Part shown: piece after piece, positions 9,529 through 19,711 of the stretch | Position numbering within the stretch: the stretch's first letter is position 1 | Layout of the letters: each line of letters opens with the position of its first letter | From: Effrenium voratum | Lineage: Eukaryota > Sar > Dinophyceae > Suessiales > Symbiodiniaceae | Direction of reading: 5' to 3' | Assembly: GCA_963377175.1 (NCBI GenBank) | Contig: CAUJNA010003804.1 | Coordinates: 102,501-166,500 of the forward strand | DNA: 64,000 nucleotides | Translations under genes and position numbers: made by a program | Notes under the pieces: model-generated | Databases searched by the model: none | What the model was told of the DNA's origin: nothing | Seen by the model: only the letters and a program-made list of their open reading frames with translations

Positions 9529-9773
9529 TACTTATATATGATAAACTTAGATTTTTTTTTTATTTTTATATTTTTCTTATGTGAAAGCATTGTAGTAGAA
9601 TTATTTGAAGTTGTATTTTTTATAGTATTTATTAAATAATTGTTTTTTGTATCAACTATATCTTTTATAGTATCATAATCTAAATTCTTATATTGTTTAT
9701 CGTATTTTGACGGTTCTTTTGTCAGTTTTTTCTCTAATGGAATTTTATTTTGCTTGTCTTTATTTCTATACAT
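9528..9773 (-). CDS. Small lysine-rich protein upstream of MCP
   Basis: 81 residues, very rich in Lys, Asn and Thr, with a basic C-terminus (KKNIKIKKKSKF). Its TAA shares a base with the MCP start codon. This tight coupling supports a real gene. It could be a virion DNA-condensing protein. The function is not recognised. Confidence 0.6.
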   Translation of the reverse strand: MYRNKDKQNKIPLEKKLTKEPSKYDKQYKNLDYDTIKDIVDTKNNYLINTIKNTTSNNSTTMLSHKKNIKIKKKSKFIIYK

Positions 9774-9838
9774 ATTATTATTAATATTATTGATATTTTA
9801 TTGTTCTGGTGTTGAATTGGGATTGAAACGCGAAGCAT

Positions 9839-10618
9839 TTAACCCGAATTATCATTCGGGTTGAACCCATTAGAAATATCAGTAGTAGGATTAATTTCAG
9901 TCATACCTTGTCCTGTCCAATTATTGAAACTGTGTTTATCTAATAAATTGTTGCTTTCTATTTCTCCAGTTATTGCCGCGTCATCGAACATTGCTATAGG
10001 ATCTCCGCGATTTCTAAATCGTAAGTATCGCGGGTTTTTCTGTTGATTACTTCCTGATACAAAAGGTGATGAATAAACAGTAGTAGCATATTTGTTGCCG
10101 TGTCTGTTGTTGATTTCTTGTGCAACAGCCGAGCCGAGGGAATGGGACACAATTCTAGTAACATCTGGATTTTTACTTAATTCTTCCATTGCGTCTTTAT
10201 ATCTTTCGCTTAATTGAACATTATGAGTAGGAATAAAAAACAAATCTGCGATTACATCATTGACTTTGTGATTTAGTCCCGTTTTAGCACCAGTACCGCC
10301 AATATATAATGTGTTGCCTATTTTTGTTATTCCATTTACATTAGAATAGGCCGCGTCTAAACCCTTGACATCATCGATTTTATTTTTATTTTGAACATTG
10401 ATTTCTTCAGCATAGCGTGTTTTATGTTTCATTATCTGTTTATCAAAATGTTTATTGAAACCTCCTATTTTGTCTTCCAATGTCTTTTTATGATTAAAAA
10501 ATACATCTTCTAATAAATCCTTACCTGCTGTATATGCTTTATCGCTTGCTACACCTGCCATTATTTGTGTCGGTGTCCTGCCTGCAATAGCACCTAATAA
10601 TAATTGTCTTCCTATCAT
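9839..10618 (-). CDS. Lipase-like alpha/beta hydrolase
   Basis: 259 residues from the ATG at 10618; a longer frame exists only with a TTG start. The nucleophile elbow SHSLGSA (Ser about 160) matches the GxSxG-like GHSLGG motif of class 3 lipases. RFRNRGDPIAMFDD supplies the likely catalytic Asp (about 206), and DKHSFNNW the His (about 229). The N-terminus is mildly hydrophobic (LLLGAIAG). Lipase-like genes are known in PLVs and may help entry or exit through membranes. The gene sits next to the capsid genes, diverging from the penton gene. Confidence 0.8.
   Translation of the reverse strand: MIGRQLLLGAIAGRTPTQIMAGVASDKAYTAGKDLLEDVFFNHKKTLEDKIGGFNKHFDKQIMKHKTRYAEEINVQNKNKIDDVKGLDAAYSNVNGITKIGNTLYIGGTGAKTGLNHKVNDVIADLFFIPTHNVQLSERYKDAMEELSKNPDVTRIVSHSLGSAVAQEINNRHGNKYATTVYSSPFVSGSNQQKNPRYLRFRNRGDPIAMFDDAAITGEIESNNLLDKHSFNNWTGQGMTEINPTTDISNGFNPNDNSG
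9841..9862. terminator. Hairpin over the lipase stop codon
   Basis: AACCCGAAT, loop TATC, ATTCGGGTT: a perfect 9-bp stem with GC pairs. It covers the last codons and the stop of the lipase gene (stop at 9839-9841). It is a good candidate for a hairpin-type transcript end. Confidence 0.6.
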
Positions 10619-10719
10619 ATAATAATAATAGATATTTTTTAAATTATCTATTAATAACAACAACTTCAAAGTAATTATCAATAATAATTATATAATAATT
10701 TCTAGTGTATATTATATTT

Positions 10720-11575
10720 ATGAGTGATAGGTTAACGTATAAAAAAATCTATGTTGATAGTGCCTACAGATTACCAGAAAGTAATTCTACCAGCGATTTT
10801 ATTATAGAACTTGACCAAAACTTTGAAATTCCACCAAGAACAAAAATGTTCGTGACAGAGTGTTCATTCAGCACTCCGTTTTATACAACAGAGAAGGGTT
10901 TTTATGAAAGATTCTATATTATGTTGTATAATAGTTCCAATGTCTTATTGAGAAGCACTGCCGTTGATGTATCCGGTGAAATTTATTATGCTAATCAATT
11001 ATCATACAAAATACAAACGGAATTAAACACGGCATTTAATGATATTGTACCTGACTTATTCTTAACAGTATATGGACAAAGCGAGCGCAAAATGGAACTT
11101 AAATTAAATGACCCTCTAAATTACAAAATCAAAATACCTACAGATGAAGAATTAGAAACTTATGTAAATGGCGAATGGAACAGAGGGACAGTTTGAATAT
11201 GACAACTTGAGACCAAAAGCTATCAATTATTTATTAAGTAATTATATTGCCTATGAACCTGCGTCATCTTGGTTAAGTGGATATTTTAATTTAGTTCCTT
11301 TTCAGAATATATACATAAATTGTCCTCAATTAAGCGATTATAAATATTCAGCGCCTAATAATTTCAGCAGTTCAGTAATTAAAAAAGTTCAAATCAATCA
11401 ACAACTTGGCGGAGTTATAACAGATTTTACAGCGCCCATATATGCAGATTTTATTGATGTAGGCGGTAAAAATATTAAGAGACTACACTTTAGAATAACA
11501 ACTTCAAGAAACGAATTAATTGATTTTCACGGCGTACCCATTTCTTTTAGCATTCTCTTTCAATTAGATAATTGA
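10720..11575 (+). pseudogene. Penton (minor capsid) protein, frameshifted
   Basis: The first part (10720-11196) begins with ATG and carries YKKIYVDSAYRLPESNSTSDF and IPPRTKMFVTECSFS. These are the typical opening of PLV and virophage single jelly-roll penton proteins, which form capsid vertices. The second part (11168-11575) continues the fold in another frame, ending RLHFRITTSRNEL...ISFSILFQL. The frames exchange near 11170-11196. The whole span of about 285 codons matches the usual penton length, so a single indel seems to have broken one gene. It may be decay or a sequence error. Confidence 0.82.
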
Positions 11576-11689
11576 ATAAACAACCCAAATATTAATATTT
11601 ATATCAAATTATTAATATTAATATTTCTCAATTTGTCCATATAGACAAAATATATAAAACATATAGACAAAATATATAATATATTATAT

Positions 11690-12253
11690 ATGTCAGAAGT
11701 CGAACCTGAAATTACTAATACAATTGAAGCAGACGCACCAGTAAATGAATTACCACCAATTGAAGAAGAAGAAGCACCAAAGGCAGAACCAACAATAGAA
11801 CCAACACAAGAAATAAAACCTGTAGAACCTCTTAAAAACAACTCAAAAACTCAAGCGCGTAATGAAAAGAAAATAACCTGTCCAAAATGTGCCAAAACTT
11901 TAACATTAAAATCTTACAGATACAGTCATGAACGCAATTGCCAAGGACCATTAGAAACTAAGCCTATAAAACCTAAACCAAAAGCAGTTCCGATAGCAAA
12001 ACCCCAAAAGGTAGAATATTACGAAGAAAATCAACAACCACGCGAAGAAAATCAACAACCACAACCGCAACAAAATAATATAATAGCGAACACCCCGCCC
12101 CCAAGAAGAACGCAACCGCAACCGCCTCCAAACCCGCTACAAAATATAGCGCAACATTACCAATTATTGCAAAATGAATATTTAAGACAGAAGCAAGAAA
12201 AATATAATGCATTAAATAAGAATATATTTGGTTCAAGAGGAAAGAAAAGATAA
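11690..12253 (+). CDS. Proline-rich protein with one C2HC zinc finger
   Basis: 187 residues. An acidic, Pro/Glu-rich N-terminus (1-55) is followed by CPKCAKTLTLKSYRYSHERNC (about residues 64-84), a C2HC finger. A long Pro/Gln linker and a basic C-terminus with SRGKKR follow. Similar proteins with a single finger and proline linker are common beside PLV capsid genes. The exact role is unknown. The leader contains a tandem TAGACAAAATATATAA repeat (about 11640-11690). Confidence 0.7.
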   Translation: MSEVEPEITNTIEADAPVNELPPIEEEEAPKAEPTIEPTQEIKPVEPLKNNSKTQARNEKKITCPKCAKTLTLKSYRYSHERNCQGPLETKPIKPKPKAVPIAKPQKVEYYEENQQPREENQQPQPQQNNIIANTPPPRRTQPQPPPNPLQNIAQHYQLLQNEYLRQKQEKYNALNKNIFGSRGKKR

Positions 12254-12258
12254 AATAT

Positions 12259-12288
12259 AATTATTATATAACCTACTATATAATAATT
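12259..12288. promoter_or_regulatory. Perfect 12-bp hairpin abutting the fibre start codon
   Basis: AATTATTATATA, loop ACCTAC, TATATAATAATT. The stem begins 5 bases after the previous stop codon and ends at the base before the fibre ATG (12289). It may end the upstream transcript and/or act in fibre gene expression. Confidence 0.55.
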
Positions 12289-14512
12289 ATGTTTTCAACA
12301 TTATCACTGGACGGCTCAAACAGAATTATAGCAAGTGAGTTAGTATTAATAAATTCAACAGAACCATCAACTCTAAGCAGTGTTTATGCTACAAAGCAAG
12401 AATTAGCAGATACAGCAGGTTCATTAGGCGGAGGTTATACAATTGAAGAAGTTGATGCTCTTATTTTAGCACAGAAAAATAAGATAGATGCCAATATTTT
12501 AGATATTACTGAATTAAACGCAACATCAACAACAATGTTTGACGAACAAGTAAATCAAAACACAACAATTACAAGCAACTTTAATAATATAACAGCACAC
12601 GGATTAACCATAACTTCAATACTACCGACTATATCAGCAAATACAATTAAACTTGATTCTAATTTTAATAATATTAGTTCAAATAGTTCACTAATAACAG
12701 GACACAATAATACATTAGCATCACATTTAGTAGTATTAACAACACATGATAGCAACATCGCAACAAATACAAATGGAATAGCAATATTAAATAACACTGT
12801 AGGCAGTAATATGATATTTGTTAATAGCCATCAAAACACTGTTACCTCTCATATATCATTAATTGACACAAATATTAATAACATATCAGGACATGGAAAC
12901 ACAATAACAACCATTCTTACAGATATAGCAGATTTACAAGCAGGCGCGGGTGCTTCTTGGACTACAACTGAAAAAACAACTATTCAAGCAGATGTATCAA
13001 CATTATATACAAATGATACTAATTTATTCAATACAAATACCGCATACAGTAATACATTTGCCTCAATCATATCAGACAACACGACACAAGATTTATTAAT
13101 AACTCAAAATTCAAATACGATAATAGTTTAATATCAGCAGATTTACAAAAGTTAGATAAAACAATCACAACTGCCCAAACAATGAACTCGCCATTAATAC
13201 TTAGTTTAACCGATACAACTAATCCTATATTTAGAATTCAAGATTCTGTAAGTAATCAACGTTTAGAATTTAAAAGAGGTTGTCAGTTGGACTCTTATCA
13301 AGGTTTAACAGGTGCTACAGCTTATAGATTATGGCTAGGATGGAATACGGGAGATGTTATTATTGGAAGACCTAATAATGCTTCAAGAATTACAATTAAT
13401 GGTAATGTTCATACTTCATACAATTTTGCTCAAGCACATGGAACATCATATTTTGAAGGTGCTGTTTATATGAAAGGAAATTTATTTACAAATAATGATT
13501 TTTCAACAGATATTAAAACTAAAATTGATAATTTAGACAATGCATTAACTCCATATTTAGAAACACACACCCCATCAGCAACTCAAGGTTTTTATGTTCA
13601 TCATCCTAATTTTGTTGCTTGTAGTATTGGCGATATTACAAATTCTTCTAACCAATATTTTATGTGCGACGGTGCAGTATCCAAAACCATTTTCAATAAA
13701 GCAGTTGATGTATTGGGCGATGTATATACAAATGGCGATTTAACAATGGTTTCTGGTAAGAAAGTTGAAGTCAACCAAGTTCAGTCAGTATCAGGAAATA
13801 CTTTATTATTACAAAATTCACCGAGTGGCAATGTTCAATTTGGCAACACATCAAAACTAATAATTGATAATGCTGAAATGTATGTCGATACAAATGATTT
13901 AATAATTAGGAATAGCAACACTTCAAACTCTATTAATTTGGTTGTTGGATTATCTACAACATATGCTGATAATAAAATTATTTTGAATAGTGGAAGTAAT
14001 AGCGAATTACGAGGCGACTGGACTATTGACGGTGACATGACTTTTGGAATTGCTCATAAAATCAATTTGAGACATTTAAATAGTGATGCTGTGTTAAGAT
14101 TAGAAGCATCAACAACTATTGATAGTTACATTGATGGCACTAAATATTTACAATTGGATGATACTCAATTTTCATCATTTAATGGATTTAATTTAAGTAG
14201 TGATAAGAGACTGAAAGATAATATAGAAGATGTAGAAGATGACACTATAAATATGGTAAAAAACATTAAGATTAAAACATTTGTTAAAAATCAAAAAACT
14301 AAAAAACTGAATTAGGATGGATTGCTCAAGATGTTCAACAATACACAAATCCTAAATATAATATTGTAAATGATTCGGGAGAATACTTAACAATGTGTTA
14401 TGACAGAATGGCTTGTATTAGTTGGGATGCTTTATCAAAACTAATCCATCGTGTAGAATATTTGGAAAACGAAGTCTTTAAAAATAAAAATAAAAAAGAA
14501 AAGTCTAAATAA
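12289..14512 (+). pseudogene. Fibre/spike protein with S74-type chaperone end, two frameshifts
   Basis: About 740 codons in three frames that follow each other without gaps. The N-terminal part (to about 13131) has tandem 20-25 residue repeats rich in N, T, S and I (ISGHGNTITTILTDI-like units), typical of trimeric coiled fibres. The middle (13182-14315) is rich in beta-type repeats. The end reads SSDKRLKDNIEDV and, after a second shift, LGWIAQDVQQY and ISWDALSKLI. This is the signature of the S74 intramolecular chaperone of phage tail spikes and giant-virus fibres, which self-cleaves after trimerisation. Indels lie near 13111-13121 and in twin A6 runs at 14293-14306. Confidence 0.82.
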
Positions 14513-14615
14513 TATTTATGCGATAAGTAATACTCTTAACATCAAGGAACTAACGAAGATTTCATATTAATATCAAACTTTAAAATTAATTCTATTTTAT
14601 TAATCTAAAATAGAA

Positions 14616-14903
14616 CTAATTAGCGACAGCAACCATTGCATATTCTGTTTTGTATTTTCTGCTATGGTGATACTTTGGTTTATCTTCATCTTCTTCTCCT
14701 TTTTCCTTCTTCCCCATTGCTTCTCTCTCCGCTTTCTTTTTGTGATACAATGCTTTGCCTGTTATTCTTTTTCTCGCCCTTACAGTATCCATATATTCGG
14801 GGTCTTCTTCCTTTCTCTTATGATAATACAGTCGGCAATACAAAGCCATTTGTTCTTTGATTTCTGCCAATGTCATATCTTCGGGTTTCTTTTGTGTGGT
14901 CAT
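14616..14903 (-). CDS. Small basic protein with early box
   Basis: 95 residues: MTLAEIKEQMALYCRLYYHKRK, followed by a Lys/Glu-rich helical body. It is the only minus-strand gene in the right arm. It diverges from the polymerase gene, and both face the same spacer, each with its own TTTAAAGAAAT-type box. The function is unknown; a nucleic-acid binding role is possible from its charge. Confidence 0.65.
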   Translation of the reverse strand: MTTQKKPEDMTLAEIKEQMALYCRLYYHKRKEEDPEYMDTVRARKRITGKALYHKKKAEREAMGKKEKGEEDEDKPKYHHSRKYKTEYAMVAVAN

Positions 14904-14926
14904 TTTATTCTAATATTATATGGTAA

Positions 14927-14938
14927 CATTTCTTTAAG
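14927..14938 (-). promoter_or_regulatory. Putative early promoter box (14616-14903 gene)
   Basis: CTTAAAGAAATG on the minus strand, about 24 bases before the ATG at 14903. One mismatch to the common box. Confidence 0.55.
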
Positions 14939-14982
14939 ACTGTTTCGAGACATATCATTAATTTAAGTTTAAGACAAAAGCA

Positions 14983-14994
14983 TTTAAAGAAATA
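14983..14994 (+). promoter_or_regulatory. Putative early promoter box (polymerase)
   Basis: TTTAAAGAAATA, about 32 bases before the ATG at 15027. A perfect match to the common box. Confidence 0.65.
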
Positions 14995-15026
14995 CTTATT
15001 ATTATAAATATAATATAAATATATTC

Positions 15027-18000
15027 ATGACTAAAAAACTTATCCAACAATATACCCAGAACTTGAGAACTACAAGAGATAGTAAAATTGGCAAAGTCCC
15101 GCCGGATATACAAGCAAAAATCAATAAAATAGTTGATTTGTATGAAGACCGCAAGATTTCACAATATGAAACGGCAAATAAATTGATAAATGACATCAGC
15201 ATCAATGATACAAAGAAACGAAAATCAGGATTGAAGATATATGATAAAGCAGTGGCAAAGTACGAAGAAGCAGAACCCATAACCGAAAGAATGGCAGAGA
15301 CAGCAAAGAAAGCAAGGACAGCAAAGGAAGTTAAAGCAGTAATTAAAAAACACGACAAGCAACCCATCTTTAAAAGAAAAGCAATATCAGGATTAACAAC
15401 AAAGGCAAAGGATATTTTCAAGAACAGGAAGACTTATGATGTAAAATTTATGCTGTTTTCAGTTGCTAATAGAGACGAAATAAAGAAACCATCATTTATA
15501 TTAGATGGCATATCATATTATCCTATATTACTGAAAGCATCAGGGAAGCAAAGAGCATTGGGCGAGGCGAATGTCAAAGCAAATCAGTTTATAGAAACAG
15601 TAGTAAGTAGAAAGATTAGAAAATATCATAAGGATGAAAAGGGACTGTATAAAAGGGTAATGCTGTTGATGAACACCAGTAGCGAATTTGATGATATAGG
15701 GCATCTTGTGGAATACGCTAACGCCATTAGAATTGAAAGCGTTGAACTGGTTGAAACTGACACCTCAAACTACGATGAAAGAGAACAATCACTGAGGGAA
15801 AGTCAGAATATAAGCATCTATTATAGATACATCCAGACTGAAGTTGACGCCGATGCTTTAACAATAAAAGAAGCATTACAAAAGAAGGAATATAAAGATA
15901 ACGAATGTTGGATAAATGCTTTACTTGAAAACTTTGAAGGGACAGACCTATTGAGAGAGAGGCGACAACAAAAGAACACCAAAACCCTGACGCGTGGCAA
16001 AGTGCTTGAACTGCTGGAAATGACAGAAGAAGAGTTTATCAACAATGGAGCATCCATAAACCAAATGGATAAAGTCTTTCAATTCTTCAATATTCCGGCC
16101 AGACTTTATAACTTTACAGGAGGTTTAATTTATCAACATAATCCCAAAGACTACGAAAAGGGAAGAGTTAAAATGTTCAGAGGATTAGTTAAGAATAACC
16201 ATATTTATTTGTTAAACCATGATTTAAACACATTAAGGCAAATGCAAGCAAACGAGGAAGGATTTAAAGCACCAACTACAAGCAGATTTTATATTACTGA
16301 CAGGAATGAACCTATTAAGTATAAAATGTTTGATGATGTAGATGATTTGTTAAAAATGCGGGATGAAGAAGAATATGCCTTAATACATTCTGACAATGAT
16401 ATGGTAAAAGTATTTTTTCAACTCAACGAAGCAGGATACAAACCCTACATTAAATATGGCAATTCCGGACAAATTGCTAATATTATGTGTAAGTTTTATT
16501 ACAAAAAACTCAAAAAATACATTAAATATAATATTGTATCACAGAGTTTATCAAAAGATAGGATTGATGAAGATGTGGCGGTTGATGATGAAGACACATA
16601 TAATAATATTGTTAGTGCTATGTTCCGATTTCAAAAGGACATGTTTAAGGAAATCCACTTATCATATTACAATGAAGTTGATATTAAGATATTGAAGGAG
16701 TGTAAAACTATTGTCCCTGTTGGGAGGTTTCATGACACGAATGTTAAGATTAAAAAGTTGAGGGAGATTGACATTAGAAAGGCATTTACTTTTGGCGGGT
16801 GCTGTATCAAATACATCCCGAGATTTACAGAGTTTGATGTTTTTAAACCTTTCGCTGATTGTGATATTAATAGTTTTAATAATCTAACTTTATACATTGT
16901 AGAAGTCTATGAAGGAAACATATTTTTTAACAAGAAATATAATCTGATTTACGGTAAGTTTTTAAAGCAGTTGTTAAAGCGTGATATTAAGTTGAAGATA
17001 TTATATTACAAACAACCTAATCATGTTTATAAAGTTAATTACAAGAAAATAATTGATGAACTCTATTCTACAAACATATCAAGCAATGAAGATTTAAATA
17101 AGCAACTACAAAAGAAAGTAGCAAACATAAGCATCGGTATGCTGGAAAAATCGCATAACACATCACAGAAAAGTAGCACATTTAACTCATTGAGAGAGGC
17201 GTGTTATTATCAAAAGTTGAATCCAAACAGCAAAATCTATACAATCGGTCAGTACCAAACAGAATTAGAAGAATTAGAAGATGATGAAATGAGAGTAAAG
17301 GATACAGAAGGCACCGCGTATTATGTATTGAATGTGTCAGATAAAAAAGTATTGAGCAACGGTTTTACATACATCAAAGAGCTTTTGCTACAATACCATA
17401 ATTTCAAAATGTATGAAACATATAAAACATTAACTGATAATAATATTAAAGTATATAGTGTTAAAACAGATAGCATAACTATCCACGAAGACGATTTGGA
17501 TAAAGTTTATGGATATACTTATTTGAGAAAATGGCGGGAAGGACTGCTGAAATTTGGTGATGAGATAGGCGACTGGAGACTTGAAGAGAAGCACACTATA
17601 ACATTACCAACTCAACCATATAAGTATAAGTTTAATGAATTACCTGAAATACCGAAGATTAAGAATATTAATATTTCTATTGAAGATGAATGGAATACTG
17701 AAAGCATTTGTAAAAAAGTTATTAAACAAAATCCAGTAATTATTAGGGGTAAATTTCCGGGCACAGGCAAGAGTTATATAGGTCAGCATTTCCAAAAGAT
17801 GAATAAGAATGTATTATTTGTAGTGCCTACCAACCGACAACTACAAGAAATACAAGATAAAGGAATAGAAGCAACAACATATAACAAGTTTTTTAGCATT
17901 GCCGTTCATGAAGATGTCGGAGAGAAATTACCAATTTATGATTATTCGCCTTATGATGTAATAGTGTTTGATGAGATTTATATGTTGAATTTTATACACT

Positions 18001-19050
18001 TTGAATAAAGTTTGGCAGTTTATGGAAAACAACACTCATATTATCAGAATTGCTACTGGTGATGTAAAACAATTAGAAGGGGTGGAAACCATGACAAACT
18101 GCCAAGACCCCGCAACATACATTGACAACTGTATAGACACAATGTTTAAATATAATATTTTCTTAAAAATATGTAAGAGAGTAGGAGCAAAGGACAGCGT
18201 AGAAGGAGAAAGAAACAGAAAAATATTAAATGATATGTATAATGACTGGTGGGAAAACAACATTCCACGCAAAGAGTTTATACTTAAATACAGTTATTTA
18301 ACCGATGACATCATGGCATCAGAGCATAATATCGCTTATACCAATATGAGATGCGAAAATGTAGCAAATGAGATTAGAGACAGATTAAACATAAGTGAGA
18401 AATATGTAGTGGGTGATATTTTGGTTTCCAGAACATGGATTAAACAACCAAGGGTTAATATCAATTTGAGATACAGGATTACAAAGATAGAAGATGATGA
18501 ATTAGGGAAGCAAATAACATTACAGAATATAGCAAGACAAGAAGATGAGTTTATGTTGTCTGAACCTATTGTAGATAAAAACTTCATCTATCCTTACTGT
18601 GCTACTTGTCATTCAAGCCAGGGGTCAAGCGTAAAGGAAAGCATAACTATTCACGAATGGGACTTACCCATAACCAGCAGAGAGTGGATATGGACGGCAT
18701 TGACTCGCTGTGTTGATTTTAGGAAAGTTAAATTTTATTGTAATCCAGACTTTGATAAGCAAATGGATAAAAATATGATAATGAGATATTTTAAAAACAA
18801 AGTAGAAAATTATAAGATACAAGACCGTCGCGCTCAAAGAGAAATTAATGAGGAAGAATACATTAGTGCTGAATGGTGTTTATCACAGTTTCGCGCCAGA
18901 TGCCAAAAGTGTAATACTTCATTTAACTTTGAAACGAAGAAAGGTAAATTATGTAGCAATTTTACTTGTCAGCGCCTTGATAATTCAATCGCTCACCATA
19001 TAGATAATTCAACTTCATTCTGTGTATATTGTAATGTTTCAGCTCATTAA
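15027..19050 (+). pseudogene. Family B DNA polymerase fused to SF1 helicase, one frameshift
   Basis: About 1,340 codons. The N-terminal region (about 290-410) contains NECWINALLENF and NNHIYLLNHDLNTL, a block I associate with PLV-type polymerases. Polymerase motif A is EIDIRKAFT (Asp about 582) and motif C is VKTDSIT (about 814-819). A helicase follows: Walker A GKFPGTGKS (about 907-917), Walker B VIVFDE, GDVKQL, THxxQG-like CHSSQGSS and WTALTRC, as in RecD/Pif1-type SF1 enzymes. The tail (from about 18880) has several CxxC pairs. The frame breaks just after Walker B, at a T4 run (17990-17993), and resumes at once. This would be the replicative enzyme of the element. An early box precedes it. 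Confidence 0.87.
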
Positions 19051-19098
19051 GATTTTAATATTTTTTATATTAAAATCTTAGTTTTAGACTAAAAAAGG

Positions 19099-19110
19099 TT
19101 TAAAGAAATA
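19099..19110 (+). promoter_or_regulatory. Putative early promoter box (19134 gene)
   Basis: TTTAAAGAAATA preceded by TTTTAGACTAAAAAAGG and followed by ATACCTATATATAG. The ATG is 24 bases downstream. The extended motif recurs almost unchanged at about 20626 and 21359. Confidence 0.75.
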
Positions 19111-19133
19111 ATACCTATATATAGTAGAGAGTA

Positions 19134-19673
19134 ATGAAGGAACAAGAAGTAAATAATTATATCAATAAGAAATGCTATGACTGTTGCCACTTCAAAAAAG
19201 AACATATGGAATTATACAAAATGAATTTACCTAATGGAATAGTTAATAATATTATTGATTATGCTGTGGACGAACAAAATTGTAAAATTTGTAAAAATTG
19301 GAGGTTTTATCAAGAATTAATCAAATGTCATTTGAACCATAAAAGGTTTCTTAAAACAAATGTTGAAGATGACATTATAATATTTTTAACTGTGTATGAA
19401 AGACCACGTTATAGTTATGTTAGAATATTTCTCAAAATCGGTAAGAAAAAGTATGAAATGATTAACCACATATTATGGATGTTGTTGCATCGTAGGAGAG
19501 ACGGGTCTGATTTAAAAGGAGACATTAAATCATATATTGAAAGCAACAAGTTTAATGTGAAAAATACCGTGAGAGATATCAATATTATTTTTGAACTGAT
19601 GCATGACAGACGTAAGATATATACACAATTTAATAATCATCAATTAACTTATTATCCTGAATTTAAATTATAA
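19134..19673 (+). CDS. Hypothetical Cys-rich early-type protein
   Basis: 179 residues. CYDCCHFKKEH near residue 14 and CKICKNW near 50 flank LPNGIVNNIIDYA, so the N-terminal third may bind zinc around an F-box-like helix. The rest is helical and basic. The layout resembles the 21408-22139 protein (Cys pairs, LPxxII helix, CKKC), suggesting distant paralogues behind the same promoter. The function is unknown. Confidence 0.7.
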   Translation: MKEQEVNNYINKKCYDCCHFKKEHMELYKMNLPNGIVNNIIDYAVDEQNCKICKNWRFYQELIKCHLNHKRFLKTNVEDDIIIFLTVYERPRYSYVRIFLKIGKKKYEMINHILWMLLHRRRDGSDLKGDIKSYIESNKFNVKNTVRDINIIFELMHDRRKIYTQFNNHQLTYYPEFKL

Positions 19674-19685
19674 ATAATATTATCA

Positions 19686-19711
19686 ATATAATAAATCTTA
19701 ATTTATTATAT
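19686..19711. promoter_or_regulatory. Perfect 11-bp hairpin at the integrase start
   Basis: ATATAATAAAT, loop CTTA, ATTTATTATAT. The right arm runs into the integrase ATG (19710). It occupies the gap after the 19134-19673 gene and resembles the hairpin before the fibre gene. Confidence 0.5.
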
